In this document: piece after piece, positions 26,053-35,228 of the stretch
Position numbering within the stretch: position 1 is the stretch's first letter
How the letters are laid out: every line of letters begins with the position of its first letter
Assembly (NCBI RefSeq): GCF_003688495.1
Contig: NZ_REFH01000007.1
Span: 1-64,000, forward strand
Direction of reading: 5' to 3'
DNA length: 64,000 nt
From: Flavobacterium weaverense
Lineage (GTDB): Bacteria; Bacteroidota; Bacteroidia; Flavobacteriales; Flavobacteriaceae
Program-made: the position numbers and the translations under genes
Notes under the pieces: model-generated
What the model saw: the letters and a program-made list of their open reading frames with translations, nothing else
Told to the model about the DNA's origin: nothing
Database searches by the model: none

Positions 26053-27153
26053 CTAAAATCGTCGTCCTTTCCAGTCGTATTTTCCTAACAACGAGTAAAG
26101 AGCAACGCTTACGCTAAAAAAAGAGTATAATAAACTGCTTAGGAGAAGAAATCTTATTTTAGCGGTCGTCAAAAAAGAATGTGATTGATAAATTAAAACA
26201 GTATCAATAGCAAACTTTAAAAAAGCTAGGAGCAGTAAAGTAATCCATGAAAAAAGACCTAAAGTAGTGAGTCCTATTGCTATTACAAGACTTAAATTTC
26301 CTGTAAATACTATTAAACCTAACAGTTTGCCAAAATTACTTTGATACGAACTTGTCTTTGATGCCCATCGCACTCTTTGATGAAATAAGGATTTCCAGTC
26401 ATTTAATGCTTTTGTGGTGACAACTGTTTCTTTCGACTTGAGATAATAGACTTTTTCAGGAGAATGTTTAATTGCTTTTTGTAGTAAGAAAACGTCATCA
26501 CCGCTTGCAATTTCATCATTTCCTTCAAAGCCATTTAACTCTGTAAAAAAGCTTTTTTTATAAGCAAAATTAGCTCCATTGCACATAAATCCTTTCCCAA
26601 TTCCGAAACTTCCAATAGTTGCTCCTTGTAAACTCGCCAAATCTACTTGTTGGAAATGATGAAGGAAGGAATTATTAATAGAATAAGTGACTGCACCAGC
26701 AATCATGTAAACTTTATGTAATTGAATGTAATTGTCTACCGTTAACAACCAGTTTTTATGCACCGTACAGTCTGCATCTGTTGTGATTACCCATTCTGAG
26801 TTTACATATTTCATTGCAGTAGTAATTGCGTCCTTTTTTGGTGAGTTAGAAGATCTCTCGTTTTTTATTACGCGAATTTTAAATTCTTTATGCTCAACTT
26901 TATAAATTTCCTCAGATTCGTCATCAACAAGTAAGACTTCAAATAAATTGACAGGATAATTTAATTTTGAAAGACTATTAACTAAATGAGGTAAATTATT
27001 TTCCTCATTTCTAAAGGGCACAATTATCGTAAAATGTGTTAGTGGCTTTAAGTCATTCGAACTAATAGCAGATACTTTAGAAAATCCATGGATTAAGATT
27101 CCAATCGTAAAAACGTAAATTATTAAAAATGATATTAAAATGAAGCTGATCAT
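26053..27153 (-). CDS. Family 2 glycosyltransferase, membrane-bound
   Basis: 366 residues. An N-terminal membrane helix (about 2-22) precedes a GT-A catalytic domain: IIVPFRNEENNLPHLVNSL, LLVDDESEE, a TTDADC DxD-type motif, an SGDDVFLL acceptor-site motif and a QRVRWASK (Q/RxxRW) motif. Two to three membrane helices follow near the C-terminus. Such enzymes transfer sugars from nucleotide sugars to lipid or polysaccharide acceptors. It overlaps the upstream flippase-like gene by 4 nt (ATGA), so the pair probably acts on one glycolipid or envelope glycan. Confidence 0.9.
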   Translation of the reverse strand: MISFILISFLIIYVFTIGILIHGFSKVSAISSNDLKPLTHFTIIVPFRNEENNLPHLVNSLSKLNYPVNLFEVLLVDDESEEIYKVEHKEFKIRVIKNERSSNSPKKDAITTAMKYVNSEWVITTDADCTVHKNWLLTVDNYIQLHKVYMIAGAVTYSINNSFLHHFQQVDLASLQGATIGSFGIGKGFMCNGANFAYKKSFFTELNGFEGNDEIASGDDVFLLQKAIKHSPEKVYYLKSKETVVTTKALNDWKSLFHQRVRWASKTSSYQSNFGKLLGLIVFTGNLSLVIAIGLTTLGLFSWITLLLLAFLKFAIDTVLIYQSHSFLTTAKIRFLLLSSLLYSFFSVSVALYSLLGKYDWKGRRF

Positions 27154-28130
27154 TCTCTTAGTCTTGGTTCACTGTCTTCCACGAAATTTTTGTCTAACGA
27201 ACTCTTGAAATTTAAAACATAGTAACTCCCAATAATTACTGGCAAGACTATATTCAAAAACCACATCAAAGTCGAAATAAAAACAACAATCCATTCATTT
27301 ACTCCTAAAATCCCAAAGAAATATACTGCGACACTTCCCTTGACAGCAAAATCTAAAAACTGAAAAGTAGGTAAGGACGAACCAAGAAAGTAGACACTCG
27401 TTATCCCTGACATAAGAACTAAGTAAGGTAAGTCAATATCAAAAGCGAGGAATAAAAAGTAGTATTGATGAGAAAAAACAAGGTATCGACAAATTGCCAG
27501 AAAAATATTTTTTTGATGAATTGCTTTCGGAATCTCATTAATTTTATGAATCAAAATTTCAATAGAGTATCCCTTTATTGTTAATTTTTTAATTGAAAAT
27601 AATAAACCGAAAGTTAGAATTAAAGTTCCAAAAAGAATAACTACAGTTTTAGTTGTAATAATATTGTAATTAGCATTGAAATATAATAATCCAAAAATTC
27701 CAAAAAGTACTGTCAGTACCATTTGAATTCCATTACATATTAAATTCAAAAATAGAATTTTCTTAGCTTCTGATTTTTTATAAAAAAGCGCTTTTCCAGC
27801 ATATTCTCCTACTCCGTTTGGAGTAAATAATCCAGCAGTTAATGCAGCAAGGACTTGTTTTGTAGCTTCCGCTTTAGAAATTTTATGAATAAAAGAAACT
27901 AGATTCTGCCACTTTAAAATCTCAAAAAATCTATTTAAAACGCTCAGTAACAATATAAAACTAATTCCAGCTACAGATTGATTTTTTTTAAATAAAACCA
28001 TAAACTCCTCCCAATTTAACTTGTCATTGTTGGCTAATTGATTGTAAATAAAATAGAATGCGCCACTCACAATCAAAAGTTTGATTATAAGAACTAGGAA
28101 TTGCTTAGTTTTGTGTGAAATTGAAATCAT
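27150..28130 (-). CDS. LPG-synthase-transmembrane (UPF0104/AglD-like) membrane protein
   Basis: About 326 residues from the ATG at 28130 (an upstream TTG at 28148 is less likely). Eight or so membrane helices are seen, with family features such as LNRFFEILKWQNLV near the start and TPNGVGEYAGKALFYKK, the conserved P-x-G-x-GE(Y/F) segment. The family includes the flippase part of lysylphosphatidylglycerol synthase and lipid or glycolipid transporters linked to glycosyltransferases. The synthase domain is absent. The 4-nt overlap with a GT2 gene supports a role in glycolipid handling. Confidence 0.82.
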   Translation of the reverse strand: MISISHKTKQFLVLIIKLLIVSGAFYFIYNQLANNDKLNWEEFMVLFKKNQSVAGISFILLLSVLNRFFEILKWQNLVSFIHKISKAEATKQVLAALTAGLFTPNGVGEYAGKALFYKKSEAKKILFLNLICNGIQMVLTVLFGIFGLLYFNANYNIITTKTVVILFGTLILTFGLLFSIKKLTIKGYSIEILIHKINEIPKAIHQKNIFLAICRYLVFSHQYYFLFLAFDIDLPYLVLMSGITSVYFLGSSLPTFQFLDFAVKGSVAVYFFGILGVNEWIVVFISTLMWFLNIVLPVIIGSYYVLNFKSSLDKNFVEDSEPRLRE

Positions 28131-28294
28131 GAGTGCAAAGAAAAGCAAAATTCTTAGTGTGAATGCTATATCTTCAACATTTAGAGAATCATAATAATGG
28201 TGAGCTAAACTTTGTAGTTAACTTCCATAATGTCTCCATAATAAATAAAAATAATGTCTAGAGGCTATCAAGCTAATAAGACCTTTACAATAAA

Positions 28295-28849
28295 ATGGCT
28301 AACGAAAGAATCATATTAGGAATTGATCCCGGAACAACAATTATGGGTTTTGGATTGATAAAAATTGTCAATAAAAAGATGGAATTCATGCAGCTTAATG
28401 AATTACAGCTGAATAAAATGGACGATCATTACATGAAATTGAAACGCATTTTTGAACGTACTATCGAACTTATAGATACGCATCACCCTGACGAAATTGC
28501 TATAGAAGCACCTTTTTTTGGAAAAAATGTACAGTCTATGTTGAAGTTAGGTCGTGCGCAAGGAGTTGCTATGGCAGCAGGTTTGTCAAGAGATATTCCT
28601 ATTACTGAATACGAGCCTAAGAAAATCAAAATGGCAATTACTGGAAATGGAAATGCTAGTAAGGAGCAAGTTGCTAAAATGTTGCAGCAGCTTTTAGGAC
28701 TGAAGGAATTGCCAAAAAACCTAGATTCCACTGATGGCTTAGCTGCTGCAGTTTGTCACTTTTTTAATTCTGGAAAAGTGGTTGGTGAAAAAAGCTATAC
28801 CGGTTGGGATGCTTTTGTAAAAAACAACGAATCTCGAGTGAAAAAATAA
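28295..28849 (+). CDS. ruvC: Crossover junction endodeoxyribonuclease RuvC
   Basis: 184 residues. The RNase H-like start [17 protein letters not shown] holds the first catalytic Asp. [25 protein letters not shown] holds the second acidic residue and the conserved helix, and the C-terminal [14 protein letters not shown] motif holds the final acidic pair (it reads DxxDALAxAxxH in most RuvC). It resolves Holliday junctions with RuvAB. Length is normal. It sits just upstream of hemW, 79 nt apart. Confidence 0.96.
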   Translation: MANERIILGIDPGTTIMGFGLIKIVNKKMEFMQLNELQLNKMDDHYMKLKRIFERTIELIDTHHPDEIAIEAPFFGKNVQSMLKLGRAQGVAMAAGLSRDIPITEYEPKKIKMAITGNGNASKEQVAKMLQQLLGLKELPKNLDSTDGLAAAVCHFFNSGKVVGEKSYTGWDAFVKNNESRVKK

Positions 28850-28928
28850 TGTTATAATTAGTAAATGGGTCAATCAGATAATTGTAAAATTATCCCATTT
28901 TCTAATTTCCAAATTATCTAATTTTAAT

Positions 28929-30056
28929 ATGTCCGGAATCTACATCCACATTCCTTTTTGTAAGCAAGCTTGTCATTATTGCGACTTTCATTTTTCGACT
29001 TCGATGAAGAAGAAGGAAGAGATGGTTTTGGCTTTAGCCAAAGAAATTCAAATGCGCAAAAGTGAATCAGAAGATGAAATTGTTGAAACTATTTATTTCG
29101 GTGGTGGAACGCCAAGCGTGCTAACTTCAGAAGAAATAAATTTCCTAATTGATGCCGTTTATCAAAACTACACCGTTACCGAAAATCCTGAAATTACTCT
29201 TGAAGCCAATCCAGATGATTTGTCTCAAGAACGAATTTTAGAATTAGCGAAAAGTAAAATTAACCGACTCAGTATTGGGATCCAATCTTTTTATGAAGAA
29301 GATTTAGAAATGATGAATCGCGCCCACAATTCGGTGGAAGCAAAAAAATGTTTAGAATACGCAACAAAGCATTTTAATAATATTTCTGTTGACTTAATAT
29401 ACGGTATTCCAGGAATGAGCAATGAAAAATGGAAACAGAATATCGAAACAGCAATTGCTTTTGGTATTCCGCATATCTCTAGTTATGCTTTAACGGTGGA
29501 GCCAAGAACAGCTTTAAATAAATTAATTCAAACCGGAAAAATTGCGCCACCCAGTGATGATGTAGCGCAAGAACACTTTTCTATTTTAGTGGAAGTATTA
29601 GAATCGAAAGGATTTATCCATTACGAATTATCTAATTTTGCGAAAGAGAATTATTTTTCCAAAAATAATTCAGCCTATTGGTTAGGCAAAAAATACATTG
29701 GTATTGGACCTTCCGCTCATAGTTACGATGGGGTTTCTAGAAGTTGGAACGTAGCTAATAATCCTATTTATTTGAAATCTATTCAAGAGGATAAATTGCC
29801 TACCGAAATTGAAATTTTATCGCTAGCCGATCGTTACAATGAATACATAATGACAGGTTTGCGCACTGTATGGGGAGTTTCCTTAAATCGAGTTGAAAAA
29901 GAATTTGGAGCTGATTATTTGAAATATTTGCATAAGCAAGCTAAGAAATTCTTAGATGATGAATTGCTTATTATTGAAAATGCCGTCTTGAAGACTACAA
30001 AAAAAGGAAAGTTCTTAACCGACGGGATTGCGTCAGACTTATTTATCCTGAACTAG
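28929..30056 (+). CDS. hemW: Radical SAM heme chaperone HemW (HemN-like)
   Basis: 375 residues. The radical SAM cluster motif is at the start: IPFCKQACHYCDF, with three cysteines plus the extra Cys position of HemN/HemW. YFGGGTPSVL, the EANPDD motif, NRLSIGIQSF and the DLIYGIPG motif follow, and the C-terminal HemN domain is present. The N-terminus is short, as in HemW rather than HemN. HemW proteins bind heme and are thought to deliver it, not to oxidise coproporphyrinogen. The last codons and stop lie inside a CTGAA/TTCAG palindrome (30045-30065). Confidence 0.94.
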   Translation: MSGIYIHIPFCKQACHYCDFHFSTSMKKKEEMVLALAKEIQMRKSESEDEIVETIYFGGGTPSVLTSEEINFLIDAVYQNYTVTENPEITLEANPDDLSQERILELAKSKINRLSIGIQSFYEEDLEMMNRAHNSVEAKKCLEYATKHFNNISVDLIYGIPGMSNEKWKQNIETAIAFGIPHISSYALTVEPRTALNKLIQTGKIAPPSDDVAQEHFSILVEVLESKGFIHYELSNFAKENYFSKNNSAYWLGKKYIGIGPSAHSYDGVSRSWNVANNPIYLKSIQEDKLPTEIEILSLADRYNEYIMTGLRTVWGVSLNRVEKEFGADYLKYLHKQAKKFLDDELLIIENAVLKTTKKGKFLTDGIASDLFILN

Positions 30057-30065
30057 TTTCAGGAT
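30045..30065. repeat. Palindrome at the end of hemW
   Basis: The arms ATCCTGAA and TTCAGGAT surround a 5-base centre. The palindrome spans the hemW stop codon. A similar palindrome lies at 30393-30413 on the other side of the GIY-YIG gene. Confidence 0.8.
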
Positions 30066-30090
30066 CTTTAAATTTAAAATGTAGATTTTT

Positions 30091-30375
30091 ATGAAAAAGG
30101 GATATACTTATATTTTGACTAATAAAAATCACAGCGTTTTATATGTTGGAGCAACTAGAAATCTTAAAAATAGAATGGATTCTCATAAAAATGGTACTGG
30201 AGCAGTGTTTACTAAAAAATATAATGCGACAATTTTAATATATTTTGAAGAATTTGATAATATCACAGATGCTTTTCAAAGAGAAAAACAGTTAAAAAAT
30301 TGGCATAAAGATTGGAAATGGAATTTATCAAAGTTTTTAAACCCAGAATCGAGAGATTTATATTTAGATTTGTAA
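30091..30375 (+). CDS. Small GIY-YIG nuclease domain protein (UPF0213/URI type)
   Basis: 94 residues making up one GIY-YIG domain. GYTYILTNKNHSVLYVGATR replaces the canonical GIY..YIG with YTY..YVG, followed by the catalytic Arg in NLKNRMDSHK and a Glu in AFQREKQLKNW. It is a stand-alone nuclease fold with no DNA-binding partner domain. Such genes are common and often multicopy in Bacteroidota. Palindromes with CTGAA/TTCAG arms flank it closely on both sides, which suggests the gene and repeats travel together (see findings). Cellular function is unknown. Confidence 0.9.
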   Translation: MKKGYTYILTNKNHSVLYVGATRNLKNRMDSHKNGTGAVFTKKYNATILIYFEEFDNITDAFQREKQLKNWHKDWKWNLSKFLNPESRDLYLDL

Positions 30376-30392
30376 TTGCGTCTCAAGGCGAG

Positions 30393-30413
30393 ATGCTGAA
30401 ATAAATTCAGCAT
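30393..30413. repeat. Palindrome between the GIY-YIG and cyclase genes
   Basis: The perfect arms ATGCTGAA and TTCAGCAT enclose ATAAA. It ends 2 nt before the ATG of the cyclase gene, overlapping its ribosome-binding region. It belongs to the same class as 30045-30065 and the weaker 31996-32010. Confidence 0.82.
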
Positions 30414-30415
30414 AA

Positions 30416-31180
30416 ATGATAGCAAGAATCAATAATTTCGAAGTCGATTTATCAAAACCAATTGACATCTCTATTCCACTAACGAATTCAGATGAAAATC
30501 CTATTGCTTGGTATATCGATAAGCCGGAAATAAATCCAGTATTCGTAGATGATTGGGTAGGAAGTGTTGAAAAAGGGGCTTCTACAAATTTTAATAATAT
30601 TAAATTTAATCCTCACGGTCACGGAACGCATACGGAATGTCTTGGACATATAACAAGAGATTTTTATAGCATCAATCAATGCTTGAAAAAGTTCTTTTTT
30701 TTAGCTGAATTGGTTAGTATTCAACCAGAATTGATGGGAGAAGATTTAGTGATTTCTGAGGGTCAAATCGTAAATGCTTTAGATGGAAAAAGTCCAGAAG
30801 CGATTATCATAAGGACATTGCCAAATACTACAGATAAGTTATCTAGAAAATATTCTAATACAAATCCACCTTATCTTAGTGAAGATGCTTCAGTTTTTAT
30901 TCGAGAAAGCGGAATAAAACATCTTTTAATTGATCTACCAAGCGTTGATAAAGAGCATGACGAAGGAAAGTTATTAGCGCACAAAGCTTTTTGGAATGTT
31001 AAGGATGTTACTAATTTGAATTCAGATGCGAGGTTAGAAGCTACAATTACTGAAATGATATTTATTGCACATGAAATCAGTGATGGAAGCTATTTACTTA
31101 ATTTGCAAATTGCTTCTTTTGAAAACGACGCTAGTCCAAGTAAACCAATTCTATATGATATTTTAAAAATTGAAATATGA
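30416..31180 (+). CDS. Putative metal-dependent cyclase/kynurenine formamidase-like hydrolase
   Basis: 254 residues of the cyclase family (PF04199). It begins DLSKPIDISIPL and has the metal motif HGHGTHTECLGH, where the family usually has HxGTHxDxPxH; here Asp is replaced by Glu and the Pro is missing. IIRTLPN, a long loop, LIDLPSVDKEHDEGKLLAHKAFW and ISDGSYLLNLQIASF follow. Members are kynurenine formamidases, isatin hydrolases and relatives. No other tryptophan-degradation gene is nearby, so the substrate is open. It overlaps the next gene by 4 nt. Confidence 0.82.
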   Translation: MIARINNFEVDLSKPIDISIPLTNSDENPIAWYIDKPEINPVFVDDWVGSVEKGASTNFNNIKFNPHGHGTHTECLGHITRDFYSINQCLKKFFFLAELVSIQPELMGEDLVISEGQIVNALDGKSPEAIIIRTLPNTTDKLSRKYSNTNPPYLSEDASVFIRESGIKHLLIDLPSVDKEHDEGKLLAHKAFWNVKDVTNLNSDARLEATITEMIFIAHEISDGSYLLNLQIASFENDASPSKPILYDILKIEI

Positions 31181-31584
31181 ATAATATAACTGTATCTACT
31201 GATAAAAGTAAGTTAGATGTGAATTTTATTCAGCACTTTCTAAAAGATATTTATTGGGCTGCAGGTCGAACAATTGAAGAGGTGAAAACGTCAATTGATA
31301 ACTCTTTTTGTTTTGGAATTTATTTTGATGATAAGCAAATCGGATTTGCGAGAGTAATTACTGATTACGTGGTTTTTGCATATTTAATGGACGTTTTTAT
31401 AATCGAAGAACATCGAGGCAAAGGCTATTCCACTATTTTGATTGACAATATGATGAAGGAACCACAGCTTCAGAAAATTAAAATATGGCGATTGGCTACT
31501 AAAGATGCTCATTTTTTATACAAAAAATTTGGCTTTAGTGAATTGGCACACCCAGAAAAATTAATGGAAAAAGTTATCAAATGA
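31177..31584 (+). CDS. GNAT-family N-acetyltransferase
   Basis: 135 residues. The acetyl-CoA-binding motif A is seen as VFIIEEHRGKGYSTILIDNMM (R-G-x-G-Y-S variant), preceded by AYLMD and followed by a C-terminal strand-helix with AHFLYKKFGFSEL. It is translationally coupled to both neighbours (4-nt overlaps at each end), forming a cyclase-GNAT-YjbR unit. Substrate unknown. Confidence 0.9.
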   Translation: MNNITVSTDKSKLDVNFIQHFLKDIYWAAGRTIEEVKTSIDNSFCFGIYFDDKQIGFARVITDYVVFAYLMDVFIIEEHRGKGYSTILIDNMMKEPQLQKIKIWRLATKDAHFLYKKFGFSELAHPEKLMEKVIK

Positions 31585-31946
31585 ATTTAGAAAACTTTTA
31601 TGAGTATTGCCTTTCTAAAAAAGGAGCTACTGAGCATTTTCCTTTCGACGATGACACCTTAGTTTTTAAAATTGGCGGAAAGGTGTTTTCACTGTCCTCT
31701 TTGAAAAGATGGGAATTGCAAGAGCCTTCGGTTAATTTAAAATGCGATCCAGATCGTGCTGTTGAATTGCGAGCTGAGTTTGACGATATTAAGCCAGGAT
31801 TTCACATGAGTAAAGTGCATTGGAATACTATTAATATAAACAAAGCAGTTTCAGACATTATCATCAAAGAATTAATTGATCATTCCTATGATTTGGTTTT
31901 CAAAAGTTTAACAAAGAAATTGCAAACAGAGATTTACGAATTATAA
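31581..31946 (+). CDS. MmcQ/YjbR family protein
   Basis: 121 residues matching the YjbR fold of the double-wing DNA-binding type: YEYCLSKKGATEHFPFDDDTLVFKIGGKVFSL at the start, NLKCDPDRAVELR, and PGFHMSKVHWNTI. Function is poorly known for the family. It is the third gene of the overlapping cyclase-GNAT-YjbR unit. Confidence 0.9.
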   Translation: MNLENFYEYCLSKKGATEHFPFDDDTLVFKIGGKVFSLSSLKRWELQEPSVNLKCDPDRAVELRAEFDDIKPGFHMSKVHWNTININKAVSDIIIKELIDHSYDLVFKSLTKKLQTEIYEL

Positions 31947-31956
31947 AATTAGGTAT

Positions 31957-31964
31957 TACTTTTG
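31957..31964 (+). promoter_or_regulatory. Candidate -7 element upstream of the PH-domain gene
   Basis: TACTTTTG matches TAnnTTTG, 54 nt before the next start codon. A matching TTG at -33 was not found. Confidence 0.4.
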
Positions 31965-31995
31965 TAGCGTATTTACAAATAAAAATAAAAAGCAA

Positions 31996-32010
31996 CTGAA
32001 ATTAATTCAG
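31996..32010. repeat. Degenerate member of the CTGAA/TTCAG palindrome class
   Basis: CTGAA-ATTAA-TTCAG is followed by CAT, as in the copy at 30393-30413, but the outer left arm no longer pairs. It again lies a few bases before a start codon (32018). Confidence 0.5.
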
Positions 32011-32017
32011 CATCGAT

Positions 32018-32749
32018 ATGAAGGAACAATTTAAAAAGTTTTTAAACGAAGAGCAAGATCCAAAAGCGATTGAAAAGATTGCTTCAAAATTGAGTGATTT
32101 GTTAATGAAGAATGAAGAAATAGGATATATTGCCGTACAAAAAAAGCCAGCAATAACTGTCTTGCCAGATGGAATAGTGATGACAAATAAAAGAATAATC
32201 ATTTGTCAGCCTAAAAATCTCGGTTTGTCGATGGATTTTACTGACTATACTTGGGATCAAATTGAAGGTGCTTTCGTCAAAGAAAACATTCTAGGTTCTG
32301 AATTTTCTTTTTCGACTAAAACGGACATGTCAGTATCAATTGATTATATTCCGAAAATTCAAGCGAGGAAAATTTTTACGTATGCCAAAGAACAATTGGA
32401 CATTTTAAAAAATGGCGTTGCTCCAGAAGTTATAATTATAGATGAAATACTTCCTGAAGATAGTTTTGAAGAAGTTGAGATTATCGAAGAAGCAGAAATC
32501 ATTGAAGAAATGGACACGGAAGAAGTGACTAACTTCGCTGAGATAATGCCAGTTACTCCTCCAGTTTTTAATATGAATAAGGAAGATTTTACTCCTCAAG
32601 TTGAAGTTGCAAAAGAACATGGTTTAAGTGGTTTGTCTCAAGATGAACTTTTTGAGAAATTACAGAATTATAAAAAGCTTTTAGATAATGGGTTGATCAT
32701 GCAAGGAGAGTATGATGCCTTCAAAAAGGATATTTTGAGCTATATGTAA
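32018..32749 (+). CDS. PH-like domain protein with C-terminal SHOCT motif
   Basis: 243 residues, no signal peptide. The N-terminal about 125 residues resemble a bacterial PH (bPH) domain (EIGYIAVQKKPAITVLPDGI, VMTNKRIIICQP, YTWDQIEGAF). A very acidic linker follows (about 145-185, many Glu). The C-terminus has a SHOCT-type helix pair: LSQDELFEKLQNYKKLLDNG, then IMQGEYDAFKKDIL. SHOCT segments are common oligomerisation or interaction tails. No enzyme motif is present and function is unknown. Confidence 0.78.
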   Translation: MKEQFKKFLNEEQDPKAIEKIASKLSDLLMKNEEIGYIAVQKKPAITVLPDGIVMTNKRIIICQPKNLGLSMDFTDYTWDQIEGAFVKENILGSEFSFSTKTDMSVSIDYIPKIQARKIFTYAKEQLDILKNGVAPEVIIIDEILPEDSFEEVEIIEEAEIIEEMDTEEVTNFAEIMPVTPPVFNMNKEDFTPQVEVAKEHGLSGLSQDELFEKLQNYKKLLDNGLIMQGEYDAFKKDILSYM

Positions 32750-32769
32750 TCAAAAATAAATTAAATTTG

Positions 32770-32796
32770 AGCAGTCTTTCGAGGCTGCTTTTTTTT
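32770..32796 (+). terminator. Terminator after the PH-domain gene
   Basis: An 8-bp stem (AGCAGTCT with AGGCTGCT, one G-T pair) and a TTCG tetraloop are followed by a run of eight T. It lies 20 nt after the stop codon. Confidence 0.88.
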
Positions 32797-32874
32797 GCCC
32801 CATATAATAAATTCTGTTTTGCGATTACTTTAATTAGATTGCATTCGAAACCAGAATAATAAATCGCAACTATT

Positions 32875-35175
32875 ATGAAATTTACCGAATCATTAATAAT
32901 TTCTTTAATTGCAGAACATTACAGTTTAGCTGTAATTTGTAGGATTTTAAACGGATATGATGAACTGAACTTTTTGCTAACTGATTCATCGGATAAAAAA
33001 TATATTTTCAAAATTGCCACTGAAGAACATAACCCCTATTTTCTCGATGCTCAAGTTCAAATGATAAATCTTCTTTCAAAAAGTGCTTTATCTAAAAAAT
33101 TTCAGCATTATATCCCAGCAAACAGCAGTGTTGATATCGGGAAAATTATATTTGATGGAAGTACTTACTATTTTAGATTACTCAGCTATTTAGAAGGAGA
33201 TTTTTGGGTAAACCAAAAAGAAAAAATGCTTGCTCTATCCTACAATTTAGGATTGTTTTTAGGCGAAATGGATTTAACATTAAAGGATTTCAAACATCCA
33301 GCGGCAAACCGTCACTATGATTGGGATGTCAAGAATACACTTGACGTTAGAAAAAACCTTCATTACATAAAATCACATGAAAACAGGCGTTTAGTTGCTT
33401 ATTTTTTGATGCAATTTGAAACTGAAGTTCAACCTCATATTTCGTCGTTGCGAAATGCAGTAATTCATAACGATGCTAATGACTATAATGTTTTAGTCGA
33501 AGGTGACCAAATCACAGGTTTGATTGATTTTGGCGATATGGTTTGTACTTCATTGATAAATAATTTAGCAATTGCGTGTACCTATGCGATGCTAGACAGT
33601 GAAAAACCGCTAGAGGTTGCTGCTGAAATTGTAAAAGGCTATCACAGTAAAATGGCTATAACTGAATTAGAAGTTTCTCTAGTATATTATTTAATTGCGG
33701 GTAGATTGTGTATTAGTTTATGTCAGTCCGCTTTTAATTATTCAAAGGACAGTTCAAACGAGCATCATTTTTTAACAGAAAAACCAGCTTGGCAGTTAAT
33801 GCATCAGCTTATTAAAATAAACCCATTAAAAGCGCACAACGAATTTAGGCTTGCTTGCGAATTTTCTGCTGTGATAAATCCAAATGAGAATCACGAAACT
33901 ATTTTAAAGGAGAGAAAACAATATCTGGGCAATAATCTCAGTATTAGTTATAATACTAAATTAAAAATCGATAAAGGAGCGCTTCAATACCTTTATGACG
34001 ATCAAGGAAATACTTTTCTGGATTGTGTAAACAACGTTAGTCATGTGGGTCATTGCCATCCTACGGTTGTGAAAGCAATGCAAAAACAAATTGCTACACT
34101 CAACACTAATACGCGTTATTTAAACGACGCTATTGTCGAATATGCAAAGCGGTTAACAGGAACACTACCTGAGGAATTGACGGTTTGTTATTTCACCAAT
34201 TCTGGTAGTGAAGCAAATGATTTAGCAATAAGAATGAGTCGTCATTTTACCAAACAAAAGGATGTCATCGTTCTGGATCATGCGTATCATGGAACATCAA
34301 CTACCGCAATTGAAATGAGTCCTTACAAATTTGATGGGAAAGGTGGTTTTGGAAAAATGCTGTACATCCACAAAGCACAAAATCCTGATATGTATCGGGG
34401 TGCATTCAAATATGGAGATAATCAAGCAGGTGAAAAGTACGCTCAAGATGTTGATCGTATTATTCTATCTTTAGAAATAGAATCTAAAAAACCAGCTGCT
34501 TTCATTTGCGAAACTTTGCTAGGTGTAGGAGGTCAAATTGCATTGCCACCAAATTATTTAAAAGAAGTATATACCAAAGTAAGAAAGACTGGCGGAATTT
34601 GTATAGCTGATGAAGTGCAAGTTGGATTTGGTCGAGTGGGTACAAAATTCTGGGGTTTCGAATTGCAAGATGTCGTTCCAGATATTGTTGTATTAGGTAA
34701 GCCAATAGGAAACGGACATCCATTGGCAGCCGTAATCACGACTAAAAAAATTGCAGATGCTTTTAATAACGGTATGGAATATTTCAACACCTTTGGTGGA
34801 AACCCAGTTTCTATGGCAACTGGCTTAGCCGTTTTAAATGTTATTGAGGAAGAGGAATTGCAAAAAAATGTGTTAGAAGTTGGAAATTATTTGCTACACC
34901 GATTAGCATCATTAAAACCAAAATATAATATAATTGGTGATGTCCGTGGAAATGGATTATTCGTGGGAGTTGAACTTGTAAAAGATAGAATAACAATGGA
35001 ACCCGCTGTTCCAGAAATTGATCATATTGTTGAAAGAATGAAAGATCGAGGTTTCTTAATGAGTACAGATGGACCATTATACAATGTCCTTAAAATAAAA
35101 CCGCCCATTATTTTCAGTAAAGAAAATGCAGATGCTTTTGTTGATAATTTAGATCAAGTATTCGCGGAATTATAA
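32875..35175 (+). CDS. Fused APH-type kinase and class III PLP enzyme (phospho-lyase-like)
   Basis: 766 residues with two domains. Residues about 1-330 are an aminoglycoside-phosphotransferase-like kinase (Lys46 region YIFKIATE, catalytic loop [10 protein letters not shown] with Asp200 and Asn205, metal motif LIDFGDM with Asp218). Residues about 340-766 are a class III aminotransferase fold ([59 protein letters not shown] lysine K609 in VLGKPIGNG). The closest known partners are hydroxylysine or ethanolamine kinases and the phospho-lyases that cleave the resulting phosphoamine. A fusion would phosphorylate an amino alcohol or hydroxylysine and then eliminate phosphate (inference). Larger homologues carry a peptidase domain in between; none is seen here. 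Confidence 0.88.
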   Translation: MKFTESLIISLIAEHYSLAVICRILNGYDELNFLLTDSSDKKYIFKIATEEHNPYFLDAQVQMINLLSKSALSKKFQHYIPANSSVDIGKIIFDGSTYYFRLLSYLEGDFWVNQKEKMLALSYNLGLFLGEMDLTLKDFKHPAANRHYDWDVKNTLDVRKNLHYIKSHENRRLVAYFLMQFETEVQPHISSLRNAVIHNDANDYNVLVEGDQITGLIDFGDMVCTSLINNLAIACTYAMLDSEKPLEVAAEIVKGYHSKMAITELEVSLVYYLIAGRLCISLCQSAFNYSKDSSNEHHFLTEKPAWQLMHQLIKINPLKAHNEFRLACEFSAVINPNENHETILKERKQYLGNNLSISYNTKLKIDKGALQYLYDDQGNTFLDCVNNVSHVGHCHPTVVKAMQKQIATLNTNTRYLNDAIVEYAKRLTGTLPEELTVCYFTNSGSEANDLAIRMSRHFTKQKDVIVLDHAYHGTSTTAIEMSPYKFDGKGGFGKMLYIHKAQNPDMYRGAFKYGDNQAGEKYAQDVDRIILSLEIESKKPAAFICETLLGVGGQIALPPNYLKEVYTKVRKTGGICIADEVQVGFGRVGTKFWGFELQDVVPDIVVLGKPIGNGHPLAAVITTKKIADAFNNGMEYFNTFGGNPVSMATGLAVLNVIEEEELQKNVLEVGNYLLHRLASLKPKYNIIGDVRGNGLFVGVELVKDRITMEPAVPEIDHIVERMKDRGFLMSTDGPLYNVLKIKPPIIFSKENADAFVDNLDQVFAEL

Positions 35176-35199
35176 ATCACTGCTAGCATAATAAAATAA

Positions 35200-35226
35200 A
35201 AGGCATTCTAATTAGACTGCCTTATT
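35200..35226. terminator. Weak bidirectional terminator between convergent genes
   Basis: A 6-bp stem (AAGGCA with TGCCTT) with a 12-nt loop lies in the 53-nt gap between the ends of the fusion gene and the DUF4407 gene. Flanks are AT-rich but lack a long T run. Confidence 0.4.
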
Positions 35227-35228
35227 GA

